Positions 25,221 to 32,482 of a DNA stretch of 62,649 nucleotides are shown here, one piece after another (position 1 is the stretch's first letter; every line of letters starts with the position of its first letter). The position numbers and the translations under genes are program-made. Source of the stretch: Mangrovihabitans endophyticus (GTDB taxonomy: Bacteria; Actinomycetota; Actinomycetes; Mycobacteriales; Micromonosporaceae); contig NZ_BMMX01000032.1 in assembly GCF_014646155.1 (NCBI RefSeq), positions 1 to 62,649 of the forward strand. Direction: 5' to 3'. The notes below the pieces were generated by a model. The model saw nothing but the letters and a program-made list of their open reading frames with translations. It did no database searches and had not been told where the DNA came from.

Positions 25221-26304
25221 CCTGTTCGCCGAGGCGCAACGGCAGCTCACCGTCTGCAACGCGTGCCGGTATTGCGCCGGGTACTGCCCGGTCTGGCCGG
25301 CCCTGACGCTGCGCACCGACCTCACCACGGCGGACGTGACGCACCTGGCGAACCTCTGCCACGACTGCGGAGACTGCTTCGCGGCGTGCATGTACACCGC
25401 GCCACACGAGTTCGCGCTCAACCCGCCCAAGGTCTTCGCCCAGGTGCGGGAGGACACCTACCGGCGGTACGTGTGGCCGCGCCGGGCGCCGCGGTGGCTG
25501 GGTGGTCGTCGCGGGGCGCTGTTCGGGTTCCTGGCCGTGGCGGTTCTGCTGACCCTGCTCGGCTACGCCACCACCGGCCGTTTCCTGTCCGCCCAGGCGG
25601 ATCCGGGCTCCCCCTACGAGATCCTTCCGCACCTGGTGATGGTGCTGGTGGCCGGCGGTCCGGCGGGGTACTCGATGGTGGTGCTCGCCGATGCGGCGCG
25701 CCGGTACTGGGCGGACGTCCACGGTCCGCTGCGCGACCTGGCGCATCGCAGCCACTGGCCGGTGACCCTGGTGCAGGCCGCGCACCTGCGGCACATGCAC
25801 GGCGGCGGGCAGGGATGCGACTACCCGGCCGGCGAGCCGAGCCCGCTGCGGCGCCGGCTTCATCTGGCCGTGTCGTACGGGTTCGGGCTGTGCGTGCTCT
25901 CCACCGCCTCGGCGGCCTTGATGCAGAAGGTCCTGGCGGTCATGCCGCCCTATCCTTACTGGTCGGTGCCGGTCGTCACCGGCACTGTCGGCGGCGTCGC
26001 CATCGTCGCCGGATGCCTCGGACTGCTGGCCCTCAAACGGCGCAGCCTCCCGGACCTCGGCACCGACGCCACGCGGCGCGCGGATCACCACCTGCTGTGG
26101 GCGTTGTCGCTGCTCGCCGTGTCCGGCCTGCTGACGCTCGTGCTGCGCACCGGGCCGCTGTTCAGCGCGGTGCTCGTCGTCCACCTGGCGGCGGTGGTGG
26201 TGGCGTTCGCGATCGCCCCGTACACCAAGTTCACGCACGGGATCTACCGGGTGCTGGCGATCTACAAGGACAACCTCGAAACGGCGCGGCGAACAACTCC
26301 GTAA
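25207..26304 (+). CDS. tcuB: Tricarballylate utilisation Fe-S/membrane protein TcuB
   Basis: 365 residues. Two Cys clusters near the N-terminus (VCNACRYCAGYCPVWPA and LCHDCGDCFAACMYTAPHEF) bind two 4Fe-4S clusters; the rest has about six membrane helices with conserved His residues (e.g. HLRHMHGGGQGCDYP) typical of the TcuB/CitB haem-containing proteins. It should pass electrons from TcuA FADH2 to the quinone pool. Last gene of the operon; it meets the exonuclease gene convergently after 10 bases. Confidence 0.87.
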   Translation: MPMDDLFAEAQRQLTVCNACRYCAGYCPVWPALTLRTDLTTADVTHLANLCHDCGDCFAACMYTAPHEFALNPPKVFAQVREDTYRRYVWPRRAPRWLGGRRGALFGFLAVAVLLTLLGYATTGRFLSAQADPGSPYEILPHLVMVLVAGGPAGYSMVVLADAARRYWADVHGPLRDLAHRSHWPVTLVQAAHLRHMHGGGQGCDYPAGEPSPLRRRLHLAVSYGFGLCVLSTASAALMQKVLAVMPPYPYWSVPVVTGTVGGVAIVAGCLGLLALKRRSLPDLGTDATRRADHHLLWALSLLAVSGLLTLVLRTGPLFSAVLVVHLAAVVVAFAIAPYTKFTHGIYRVLAIYKDNLETARRTTP

Positions 26305-26314
26305 GAGGTCCGGG

Positions 26315-27226
26315 TCACCCGGTGAGGGAGTCGACCAGGCGGCGGGCCGCGCCGGCGAGGTTCCACCGCTCGGCCAGCTCCAGCAACGCGTCCGGATCCA
26401 CCGGCGCCGTCGGCAGGTCCGGTGTGAAGCCGGGAAGCGGCACGTCGAGCGCCACTGTGCAGACCGGCAGCGCCGCCGCCAGATAGTCGCGGGACGCGTC
26501 CAGCTTGGCGCGTACCCCGGGCGCGAAGCCCGCCTGCGGGTCGTCCAGCGCCCTCAGGATGTCGTCGATGCCGCCGTACCGGGTGATCAGCCGGGCGGCC
26601 GTCTTCTCCCCGACACCCGGCACGCCGGGCAGCCCGTCGCTGGGATCGCCGCGCATGGCGGCGAAGTCGGCGTAACGGCGTGCGGGCACGCCGTACTTGG
26701 CGGCCACCGCGGCGTCGTCGCTGTCCTCGAGCTTGGCCACCCCGCGACCGCAGTACAGCAGCCGGGTGCCGCGCGCGTCGTCGACCACCTGGAACAGGTC
26801 ACGGTCGCCGGAGACGACCTCGACCGGCGCCGGCTGGGTTGCGGCGAGGGTGCCCAGCACGTCGTCGGCCTCGTAGCCGTCGACGCCGAAGGCCGGGATG
26901 CCGACCGCGCGGAGCACGTCGAGCAGAACCGGGATCTGCGGCACCAGGGCGGCGGGCACGTCCTCCACGTCGGCGTGCTTGACCCGGTGCTTCTTGTACG
27001 ACGGGACGAGCCGCACCCGCCACGCCGGGCGCCAGGAGTTGTCCAGGGCGCACACCACCCGGTCGGGGCGCCGGGTGCGGATGAGCTGGGCCAGCATGTC
27101 CATGAAGCCGCGCACGGCGTTCACCGGTTCGCCGCGGTCGGTCTGCGCGGCTTTCTCCGGGATGCCGTGGAAGGCACGGAAGTACAGGCTGGGGGCGTCG
27201 ACGGCGAGCATCGGTCGGTCGGTCAC
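26315..27226 (-). CDS. 5'-3' exonuclease (PolA N-terminal-like, FEN family)
   Basis: 303 residues from GTG 27226 (TDRPMLAVDAPSLYFRAFHG). Acidic metal ligands are in MLAVD, CALDNSW, GYEADDVLGTLA, SGDRDLFQVVDD and RGDPSDGLPGVPGVGEKTA, the last forming the helix-hairpin-helix DNA-binding element of this family. Stand-alone homologues of the PolA 5' nuclease domain remove flaps or RNA primers. No polymerase domain is attached. Divergent from the acyl-CoA dehydrogenase gene. Confidence 0.93.
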   Translation of the reverse strand: MTDRPMLAVDAPSLYFRAFHGIPEKAAQTDRGEPVNAVRGFMDMLAQLIRTRRPDRVVCALDNSWRPAWRVRLVPSYKKHRVKHADVEDVPAALVPQIPVLLDVLRAVGIPAFGVDGYEADDVLGTLAATQPAPVEVVSGDRDLFQVVDDARGTRLLYCGRGVAKLEDSDDAAVAAKYGVPARRYADFAAMRGDPSDGLPGVPGVGEKTAARLITRYGGIDDILRALDDPQAGFAPGVRAKLDASRDYLAAALPVCTVALDVPLPGFTPDLPTAPVDPDALLELAERWNLAGAARRLVDSLTG

Positions 27227-27325
27227 CGGTTCAGCGTGGCACATGCCGGGTCCGCCCTGGCCGTATGCCTCGCGGCGCGTCGACCCCTCGGGGCCGAGGG
27301 CGAGCGCCGTGACCCGAACGACCGT

Positions 27326-27331
27326 TAAGCT
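27326..27331 (+). promoter_or_regulatory. -10 hexamer TAAGCT giving a leaderless acyl-CoA dehydrogenase start
   Basis: TAAGCT (TANNNT pattern) ends 6 bases before the GTG at 27338, placing a transcription start on or next to the start codon; no Shine-Dalgarno sequence is visible. The -35 region is weak. Confidence 0.45.
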
Positions 27332-27337
27332 AGCGGG

Positions 27338-28471
27338 GTGACGGTCGACCGTATCCTGCCCAGTGACGAGGCGTACGAGCTTCTCGCGTTGACCCGGGAG
27401 ATCGCCGGACGGGAGCTCGCACCCCAGGCCGCCGGTTTCGAAGCGCGCGGCGAATTCCCCCGGGAGGTGCTGCGCACCGTGGGACGGGCCGGGCTGCTCG
27501 GCCTGCCCTACCCCGAGGCCGACGGCGGCGGGGGACAACCGTACGAGGTGTATCTGCAGGTCCTCGAGGTGCTGGCCGGGGCCTGGCTGGCCATCGCCGA
27601 AGGCGTCAGCGTGCACACCCTGGCGTGCTACCCGGTCGCCGCGCACGGCACCGAACGCCAGCGCAAGATGCTGCCGGACATGCTCGGTGGCGAGACGCTC
27701 GGCGCGTACTGCCTGTCCGAGCCGCAGGGAGGTTCGGACGCCGCCGCCCTGGCCACCCGGGCGGTCGCCGACGGCGACGACTGGGTGGTCAACGGGACCA
27801 AAGCCTGGATCACGCACGGCGGCCGCGCCGGCTTCTACACGATCTTCTGCCGTACCGGCGGGCCCGGCTCGCGCGGGATCTCCTGCCTGTTCGCCGACGC
27901 GGACACGCCCGGCATCCTGCCGCAGCACCCCGAACGGATGATGGGCCTGCGCTCGTCCGCACCCGCGCAGATCGTCTTCGACGACGCCCGGATCCGCGGC
28001 GACCGGCTCGTCGGCGGGGAGGGCGCCGGGTTCCGCATCGCCATGGAGGCCCTGGACGCCGGGCGGCTCGGCATCGCGGCGTGCGCGGTGGGACTGGCGC
28101 AGGCCGCCGTCGACTACGCCGCCGCGTACGCGCGGGAACGGCAACAGTTCGGCCGGCCCGTCGCGCAGTTCCAGGGCGTGGCGTTCCTGCTCGCGGACAT
28201 GGCCACGCAGGTCGCCGCGGCCCGTGCGATCACGCTCGCCGCGGCGCGGCGCAAGGATGCCGGCCGGCCGTACTCGATCGAGGCGGCGCAGGCCAAACTG
28301 TTCGCCACCGACACGGCGATGAAGGTGACCACCGACGCGGTGCAGGTGCTCGGCGGGTACGGGTTCGTCAGCGACCACCCGGTGGAGCGGTGGTTCCGGG
28401 AGGCGAAGGTGCTGCAGATCGTCGAGGGCACCAACCAGATCCAGCGGCTGGTCATCAGCCGGTCGTTGTAG
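27338..28471 (+). CDS. Acyl-CoA dehydrogenase
   Basis: 377 residues, usual family length, starting at GTG 27338. Landmarks: YCLSEPQGGSDAAALATRA (flavin-binding YxLxEPxxGSD), WITHGGRAGFYTIFCRT, RERQQFGRPVAQFQGVAFLLADM, and the C-terminal base Glu region IVEGTNQIQRLVISR. The catalytic Glu is of the short-chain type position. It catalyses alpha,beta-dehydrogenation of an acyl-CoA thioester. It stands between the exonuclease and the Lrp gene with its own possible leaderless start and might serve the lysine/aminobutyryl-CoA pathway downstream (speculative). Confidence 0.93.
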   Translation: MTVDRILPSDEAYELLALTREIAGRELAPQAAGFEARGEFPREVLRTVGRAGLLGLPYPEADGGGGQPYEVYLQVLEVLAGAWLAIAEGVSVHTLACYPVAAHGTERQRKMLPDMLGGETLGAYCLSEPQGGSDAAALATRAVADGDDWVVNGTKAWITHGGRAGFYTIFCRTGGPGSRGISCLFADADTPGILPQHPERMMGLRSSAPAQIVFDDARIRGDRLVGGEGAGFRIAMEALDAGRLGIAACAVGLAQAAVDYAAAYARERQQFGRPVAQFQGVAFLLADMATQVAAARAITLAAARRKDAGRPYSIEAAQAKLFATDTAMKVTTDAVQVLGGYGFVSDHPVERWFREAKVLQIVEGTNQIQRLVISRSL

Positions 28472-28497
28472 CCGCCCGGGGTTCTCGCCCGGTGAAT

Positions 28498-28503
28498 TAG
28501 GGT
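28498..28503 (+). promoter_or_regulatory. -10 hexamer TAGGGT before the Lrp/AsnC gene
   Basis: TAGGGT (TANNNT) ends 6 bases before GTG 28510, again fitting leaderless transcription; no ribosome-binding sequence lies in between. Confidence 0.4.
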
Positions 28504-28509
28504 GTCCGG

Positions 28510-28989
28510 GTGGAAGAGATCGACCGGGCGATCGTCGCCGCCCTCACCGCGGACGGCCGGCTGTCGTACACCGACCTCGCCGAACGGGTCGGGCTCAGCG
28601 TGTCCGCGGTGCATCAGCGGGTGCGCCGGCTCGAACAGCGCGGCGTCGTCTGCGGCTACGCCGCCCGGGTGTCCTATGAGGCGCTCGGCCTGCCGCTGAC
28701 CGCGTTCGTGGCGATCCGGCCGTTCGACCCGTCGCAACCCGACGACGCGCCGGACAAGCTGGCGCATCTGTCCGAGATCGACTCGTGTTACTCGGTGGCC
28801 GGGGAGGACTTCTACATGCTGCTGGTCCGGGTGGCGAGCCCCGCCGACCTGGAGCGGCTGCTGCAGGAGATCCGCACCGCCGCCAACGTCACGACCCGCA
28901 CGACGGTGGTGCTGTCCACGCCGTACGAGAATCGCCCGCCGCGGGCCCCCGCGGTGGAGCCGGCGCCGACGGCCCGTCCCGCGGGCTGA
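28510..28989 (+). CDS. Lrp/AsnC-family transcriptional regulator
   Basis: 159 residues from GTG 28510. Winged-helix part: DRAIVAALTADGRLSYTDLAERVGLSVSAVHQRVRRLEQRGVV; RAM ligand domain: TAFVAIRPFDPS and CYSVAGEDFYMLLVRVASPADLERLLQEIRTAANVTTRTTVVLST. The C-terminal 20 residues are a Pro/Ala-rich tail. Lrp/AsnC proteins sense amino acids, and the next operons are amino-acid aminomutases, so it is a reasonable local regulator of them. Confidence 0.92.
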   Translation: MEEIDRAIVAALTADGRLSYTDLAERVGLSVSAVHQRVRRLEQRGVVCGYAARVSYEALGLPLTAFVAIRPFDPSQPDDAPDKLAHLSEIDSCYSVAGEDFYMLLVRVASPADLERLLQEIRTAANVTTRTTVVLSTPYENRPPRAPAVEPAPTARPAG

Positions 28990-28992
28990 CGG

Positions 28993-29730
28993 TCAGGCGC
29001 CCGGCAGGTCCGCACGGACGCAGCGCGTCACGTACGGCAGGTCGAAGGAGGTGCGGCCGACCAGTTCCGGGTGGGTCGCCGCGAGCTGCCGCACCTGGCC
29101 CAGCACCGCCGCCCGTTCGTCGGGGCGCAGCAGAATGACGCTGCTGCGCGAGGCCACCAGGTCCAGCAGCTCGTCCGGGCCGATCCGGTGCGTCCAGCGG
29201 AACTCGGCGGTGGTGGCCGGCCCGAACGGGGCTCCGATGTCGGCGGTGGGCGGGGTCTCGACGCCGATGATCTCGCCGAGCCGTCGCACCCAGTCGCGCC
29301 GCTGGTCGCGCTGGTTCCAGAGCAGGCACAGCCGTCCGCCGCGGGTCAGCACCCGCGCCGCCTCCGGAACGGCGCGTTCGGTGTCGACCCAGTGCCAGGC
29401 CTGCGCGACCAGGACGGCGTCGACGGTGTGGTCGGCCATCGGCACCGATTCGGCGGTGCCGATGATGGCGGGCACGCCGGGCAGCACGCGCCGGAGCTGG
29501 CCGAGCATGCCTTCGGACGGCTCGACGGCGGTGACGTCGAGGCCGCGGGTGTGGAGCTGGCGGGCGAGTTTGCCGGTGCCGGCGCCCAGGTCCAGCACGC
29601 GCGTCGCACCGGCCGGGAGCAGCCAGTCGAGGGCCTCGGCGGGGTAGGGCGGGCGGGCTCGTTCGTACAGGTCCGCGACGGGTCCGAACGAGTTCGCGTG
29701 CGCCTGGCGATCGGTCATGGAACGGATCAT
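28993..29730 (-). CDS. SAM-dependent class I methyltransferase
   Basis: 245 residues from ATG 29730, with AGGAAG 7 bases upstream (second ATG at 29718 is also in frame). Motif I VLDLGAGTGKLARQL, motif post-I VTAVEPSEGML, DAVLVAQAWHWVD and RVLTRGGRLCLLWN are those of the Methyltransf_11/UbiE-like family. Substrate unknown. Its 34-base leader is nearly identical to that of the coiled-coil gene at 43515 (see the repeat at 29732). Downstream of the aminomutase gene in the same direction, but with its own leader. Confidence 0.9.
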   Translation of the reverse strand: MIRSMTDRQAHANSFGPVADLYERARPPYPAEALDWLLPAGATRVLDLGAGTGKLARQLHTRGLDVTAVEPSEGMLGQLRRVLPGVPAIIGTAESVPMADHTVDAVLVAQAWHWVDTERAVPEAARVLTRGGRLCLLWNQRDQRRDWVRRLGEIIGVETPPTADIGAPFGPATTAEFRWTHRIGPDELLDLVASRSSVILLRPDERAAVLGQVRQLAATHPELVGRTSFDLPYVTRCVRADLPGA

Positions 29731-29731
29731 A

Positions 29732-29765
29732 TCCTATCTTCCTAGGATGCCGTACGCGGTGTGCG
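29732..29765 (-). promoter_or_regulatory. Conserved 34-base leader element, copy 1 (before the methyltransferase)
   Basis: Directly abuts the methyltransferase start. It contains TCCTATCTTCCTAGGA (plus-strand reading) and then TACGCGGTGTGCG; 31 of 34 bases match the element at 43517-43550 before the coiled-coil gene, in the same orientation and 1 base from ATG. On the coding strand it provides the AGGAAG ribosome site followed by ATAGGA. A shared regulator or RNA element is likely; nothing else in the window carries it. Confidence 0.75.
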
Positions 29766-29812
29766 CGCCGTGACCACGCCACTGGCCGCCAGCGACGGCT
29801 ATGCCGGCGGGG

Positions 29813-31219
29813 TCAGCCGTCCGTCTGCCGGCGCCACCACTGCCGGCCCGGCTCGGGGAGCGTGTCGATCGGGTCGTAGTAGGGGTGCAGCTTCGACAGC
29901 GCCTCGGCGTCGTCCGTTTCCAGGCTGGTGCGGTAGTTCTTGCGCCAGTAGGAGATGCCGTGGTCGCGGTCGTACTCGTCCACCATGTGCACCCAGCGCT
30001 TGCCCACGAACGGCACGTCGCACACGATCCGCGGCGTCGCGTATCCCGGCAGGTAGCCCATCATGTCGTGCTGCAGGCGCTGCGCATGCCAGACCGGCAC
30101 CCGCCAGTGCTCGGCGTGCGGGATCATGTCGCACATGTAGAAGTAGTACGGCAGGATGCCCGTCTCGCCTTGCAGCGCGAAGCACAGGTCCAGCAGGTCC
30201 GGCGTGGTCGCGTTCACGCCCCGCATCAGCACGCCCTGGTTGCGCACGTCGCGCACGCCCACCTCCAGCAGCGTCCGGGCCGCGCGGGCCACCAGCGGGG
30301 TCAGCGAGTTCACGTGGTTCACATGGGTGTGCACCGCCAGGTTGACGCCGCGGCGCTGCGCCGTGATCGCCACCCGGTTCAGGCCCTCCACCACATGGTC
30401 CTGCAGCCAGTGCTGAGGCAGGCCCATGAGCGCCTTGGTGGCCAGCCGGATGTCGCGCACCGACGGCACCGACAGCAGGCCCATCAGGTACGTCTCCAAC
30501 TGCCGCCAGGGCACGTTCGCGACGTCGCCGCCGGAGACCACCACGTCGCGTACGCCCGGATGGGTCTTCAGGTAGTCCAGGTGCGCGGCGTACCGGTCCG
30601 CGGGTTTGAGGGACAGGCGCAGCTTGTCGACCGCGGGGGTGTTGTTGCCGACCAGGTCCATCCGGGTGCAGTGCCCGCAGTACTGCGGGCAGGTGGGCAG
30701 CAGTTCGGCGAGGACCTTGGTGGGGTAGCGGTGGGTCAGTCCCTCGGCCACCCACATGTCGTGTTCGTGCAGCGAGTCGCGGGTGGCGTGCGGGTGCGAC
30801 GGCCAGTCGAGGTGGCGGTCGGTGGCGACCGGGATCATGTAGCGGCGCACCGGGTCGGCGTAGAAGGACGCGGTGCCGGGCACCCGGTCCGGCACCATGG
30901 TGTTGATCATCTGGGGTGGGATCAGCATGGACATGGTGGCCAGGCGCTGCTGATCGGTCTCCAGGTCGGTGTAGAACGACTCGGCGAGCAGGTCGCCCAT
31001 CACGGCGCGTAGCTGCCGGATGTTCTTCACGCAGTTGGCCCGCTGCCATTGCGCGGACTCCCATTGGGCGGCGGTGACGTCGCGCCAGCCGGGCAGGCGG
31101 GTCCAGTCGGGCTCGGTGAGCTCCCGGCGGCGGTAGACGTACGGCTGGGTGGCGGTCGCCTGGGTCGCGGTCACCTGGCTCGCAGTCGCCTGGGTCGCGG
31201 TCACCTGAGTCGCGGTCAC
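29813..31219 (-). CDS. kamA: KamA-family radical SAM L-lysine 2,3-aminomutase-like protein
   Basis: 468 residues from GTG 31219, chosen for AAGGAGG four bases upstream. An N-terminal tail of five 5-residue repeats (VTATQ/ATASQ) precedes the KamA fold. The radical SAM motif is CPQYCGHC (Cys 177, 181, 184); VSGGDVANVPWRQLETYLMGL follows. The PLP Lys motif, PGGGGK in the clostridial enzyme, reads PFVGK, though the preceding Asp is kept. Members interconvert alpha- and beta-amino acids. Lysine is inferred as substrate because lysine 5,6-aminomutase and 3,5-diaminohexanoate dehydrogenase genes diverge from it; the diverged PLP loop leaves room for another substrate. Confidence 0.88.
   Translation of the reverse strand: MTATQVTATQATASQVTATQATATQPYVYRRRELTEPDWTRLPGWRDVTAAQWESAQWQRANCVKNIRQLRAVMGDLLAESFYTDLETDQQRLATMSMLIPPQMINTMVPDRVPGTASFYADPVRRYMIPVATDRHLDWPSHPHATRDSLHEHDMWVAEGLTHRYPTKVLAELLPTCPQYCGHCTRMDLVGNNTPAVDKLRLSLKPADRYAAHLDYLKTHPGVRDVVVSGGDVANVPWRQLETYLMGLLSVPSVRDIRLATKALMGLPQHWLQDHVVEGLNRVAITAQRRGVNLAVHTHVNHVNSLTPLVARAARTLLEVGVRDVRNQGVLMRGVNATTPDLLDLCFALQGETGILPYYFYMCDMIPHAEHWRVPVWHAQRLQHDMMGYLPGYATPRIVCDVPFVGKRWVHMVDEYDRDHGISYWRKNYRTSLETDDAEALSKLHPYYDPIDTLPEPGRQWWRRQTDG
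31145..31219. repeat. 15-base tandem repeats in the kamA N-terminus (five copies)
   Basis: The first 25 codons are five imperfect copies of a 15-base unit encoding VTATQ-type pentapeptides. It adds a low-complexity tail absent from most KamA proteins; length could vary in multiples of five residues. Confidence 0.85.
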
Positions 31220-31255
31220 GGGGCCTCCTTGATCGGCGGTCTCCTCGACCGTACT

Positions 31256-31266
31256 GGAGAATCTCC
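31256..31266. promoter_or_regulatory. Inverted repeat GGAGAATCTCC in the kamA/kdd divergent region
   Basis: Perfect 5-base arms around one central base, 37 bases upstream of kamA. Possible operator in the kamA promoter region; Lrp/AsnC or another regulator could bind. Confidence 0.4.
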
Positions 31267-31284
31267 GGTCTAGAAACAAGATGC

Positions 31285-31299
31285 CCGTAGGATTTACGG
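31285..31299. promoter_or_regulatory. Inverted repeat CCGTAGGATTTACGG in the kamA/kdd divergent region
   Basis: 5-base arms (CCGTA/TACGG) flank an AT-rich centre, a shape that fits Lrp/AsnC boxes, 45 bases before the kdd start. The Lrp/AsnC gene at 28510 is the obvious candidate binder; assignment is inference. Confidence 0.45.
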
Positions 31300-31343
31300 T
31301 AAGGCACGACTACTGCCGACGTGTTTCGAGATCGGGCGAGGTT

Positions 31344-32477
31344 ATGTCAGACCGTGCACCAACGCCGCCCCCGGCGGATCCATCATCGGCGGGTCCGGTT
31401 CCGGCGGGGATGTCGCGGGTGCTCGACCCGCCCGGCGTGCTGCCGCAGGCGGCGTGGCGGCTCGACGCGTCGCCGCGGATCGGTCCCGACGAGGTGCGGC
31501 TGCGGGTGGAACGGCTGAACCTGGACGCGGCAAGCTTCCGGCAGCTCGCCGGCCAGCACGGCGGCGACGGCGACGCGGTGCGCGCCGACGTGCTCGCGAT
31601 CATCGCCGACCGGGGGAAGATGCAGAACCCGGTGACCGGTTCCGGCGGCATGCTGATCGGCGTGGTGGAGGAGGCCGGTCCGGCGTCGCCGCTGGGGCTG
31701 CGACCCGGTGACCGGGTGGCCACCCTGGTGTCCCTGACGTTGACGCCGCTGGTGGTGACCGACGGGCTGGCCGGCTGGGACGGGCTGAGTGAGCAGGTTC
31801 CGGCGCGCGGGCACGCCATCCTGTGCGGGCGCGCGCCGGCCGCGACACTGCCCGCGGATCTGCCGCCGGAGCTGGCGCTGGCGGTGTTCGACGTGTGCGG
31901 CGCGCCGGCCCTGACCGACCGGGTGACACGCGGCCACGCCGCCGCACGAGCCGCGACCGCAGCCGCGCGAGCCGGCGGCGGAGAGCCGTCCGGCGGCCCG
32001 GTGACCGTCGCGGTGTTCGGCGGCGCCGGCAAGAGCGGATCGCTGGCGCTCGTCGCGGCGCGGCGGGCCGGGGCGCGTACCGCCGCCGTCGTGGTGTCCG
32101 CCGCCGAGCGGGACGCGCTGGTGCGCGCCGGCCTCGCCGACCGGGTCGCGATCGCCGACGCGCGGGACCCGGTGGCCGTGTCCGCCGCCGTCACCGACGC
32201 GCTCGGCGGACCCGCCACGGTGACCGTGGTCTGCGTGGACGTGCCCGGCTGTGAGCACGGTGCGGTGCTGTCCACCGCGGACGGCGGCACGGTGATCTTC
32301 TTCTCGATGGCCACCAGCTTCGCCGCTGCGGCGCTGGGCGCCGAAGGGCTGGCCGCGGACGTGACGATGCTGATCGGCAACGGGTACGTGCCGGGGCACG
32401 CCGGGTTCGCGCTGGAGCTGGTGCGCGAGACGCCCGCGTTGCGCGCGTTGCTGGCGCAGCGGGTCGCGGGACACTGA
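31344..32477 (+). CDS. kdd: L-erythro-3,5-diaminohexanoate dehydrogenase (Kdd)
   Basis: 377 residues from ATG 31344 (GCGAGG upstream). It is a diverged medium-chain alcohol dehydrogenase fold: VRLRVERLNLDAASFRQLAG, then GKMQNPVTGSGGMLIGVV, LGLRPGDRVATLVSLTLTPL and a Rossmann unit VTVAVFGGAGKSGSLALVAARRAGA; FFSMATSFAAAALGAEGLAADV closes it. These segments are the hallmark of Kdd from lysine fermenters: NAD-dependent oxidative deamination of 3,5-diaminohexanoate to 5-amino-3-oxohexanoate. It heads the rightward operon opposite kamA. Confidence 0.88.
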   Translation: MSDRAPTPPPADPSSAGPVPAGMSRVLDPPGVLPQAAWRLDASPRIGPDEVRLRVERLNLDAASFRQLAGQHGGDGDAVRADVLAIIADRGKMQNPVTGSGGMLIGVVEEAGPASPLGLRPGDRVATLVSLTLTPLVVTDGLAGWDGLSEQVPARGHAILCGRAPAATLPADLPPELALAVFDVCGAPALTDRVTRGHAAARAATAAARAGGGEPSGGPVTVAVFGGAGKSGSLALVAARRAGARTAAVVVSAAERDALVRAGLADRVAIADARDPVAVSAAVTDALGGPATVTVVCVDVPGCEHGAVLSTADGGTVIFFSMATSFAAAALGAEGLAADVTMLIGNGYVPGHAGFALELVRETPALRALLAQRVAGH

Positions 32478-32482
32478 CCCGC

